A stretch of 5,863 nucleotides of DNA, from the NCBI GenBank assembly GCA_021807645.1, contig JAKBCP010000063.1, positions 1 through 5,863 of the forward strand, written 5' to 3'. The stretch is from a bacterium. GTDB lineage: Bacteria; Vulcanimicrobiota; Vulcanimicrobiia; Vulcanimicrobiales; Vulcanimicrobiaceae. Below, in pieces: positions 5,740-5,863 of the stretch. Under the pieces are notes generated by a model, which did no database searches, had not been told where the DNA came from, and was given only the letters and a program-made list of their open reading frames with translations. Every line of letters begins with the position of its first letter. The stretch's first letter is position 1. A program made the translations under genes and the position numbers.

Positions 5740-5863
5740 ACGCTTCGCGCTTCCACGCAGCGTTCTCGCCGGTCTCGCAGCGTTTATCGTCGCCTGGATC
5801 GTTTCGCACGGCCGCTCGACGCCGTACAACAATTACGTCCTGCTCGCCGATGCTTTTTTGCAT
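5717..5863 (+). CDS. Start of a membrane protein, possibly a GT-C-type glycosyltransferase (truncated by window edge)
   Basis: The first 49 codons are open to the window edge, starting with GTG at 5717 and overlapping the preceding gene by 23 bases in another frame. The translation begins VQRSLPFKRFALPRS, a basic cytoplasmic start, followed by one membrane segment at about 16-30 (VLAGLAAFIVAWIVS). A polar stretch STPYNNYVLLADAFLH then falls in the first extracytoplasmic loop. A short basic N-terminus, a first transmembrane helix and a loop containing an Asp is the layout of GT-C-fold mannosyl- or arabinosyltransferase-like integral membrane enzymes. Asp45 would sit about where the family's catalytic acid is expected. 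There is no clear Shine-Dalgarno, so initiation may depend on coupling. The gene call is fairly secure, but the enzyme class is a suggestion from 49 residues only. Confidence 0.6.
   Translation, partial: MQRSLPFKRFALPRSVLAGLAAFIVAWIVSHGRSTPYNNYVLLADAFLH

Noticed and set aside
1..5863. A hidden defence system, mobile element, CRISPR array or RNA gene.
   Set aside because: Both strands are covered by ordinary regulatory, housekeeping and envelope genes. There are no spaced direct repeats, terminal inverted repeats, transposase or nuclease motifs, or tRNA-like cloverleaf in the short gaps.

Overview
The window is a compact, GC-rich bacterial stretch in which every gene is on the + strand and almost every junction overlaps or is very short. 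There is no gene-free stretch longer than 62 bases, and I see no tRNA, rRNA, insertion sequence, CRISPR array or prophage gene. The protein families and the strong enrichment of the hexamer CGATCG suggest an environmental bacterium of the Terrabacteria side of the tree. Candidatus Eremiobacterota (WPS-2) or a neighbouring phylum is my impression, held with low confidence because no database search was possible.

Positions 17-2376 look like one stress-response transcription unit. Two small single-pass membrane proteins come first: a DUF948 (YtxG-like) protein and a YtxH-like protein. A complete partner-switching module follows: an RsbV/SpoIIAA-type anti-sigma antagonist, an RsbW/SpoIIAB-type anti-sigma kinase and a SigB/SigF-type group 3 sigma factor. 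In the classical model the kinase holds the sigma factor inactive and phosphorylates the antagonist on a serine. Dephosphorylated antagonist captures the kinase and frees the sigma factor. The phosphatase (RsbU/RsbP/SpoIIE type) that would reset the switch is not in the window. A sequence resembling a SigB-type promoter lies near the end of the first gene, upstream of the YtxH-like gene, and could give autoregulation. A strong hairpin lies between the kinase and sigma genes, and the sigma gene has no clear Shine-Dalgarno sequence.

Positions 2414-5038 encode a full-length alanyl-tRNA synthetase (874 residues), 37 bases after the sigma gene, so it may be co-transcribed with the stress module or have its own promoter in the gap.

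Positions 5035-5863 hold an exported protein of unknown function that resembles the LolA-like fold family and is translationally coupled to alaS by an ATGA overlap. The start of a membrane protein follows, overlapping by 23 bases and cut by the window edge; it may be a GT-C-type glycosyltransferase.

There is no convincing undescribed defence or mobile system here. The points most worth following are the physical linkage of ytxG/ytxH-like genes to the sigma switch, the candidate autoregulatory promoter, the hairpin before the sigma gene, and the CGATCG enrichment.
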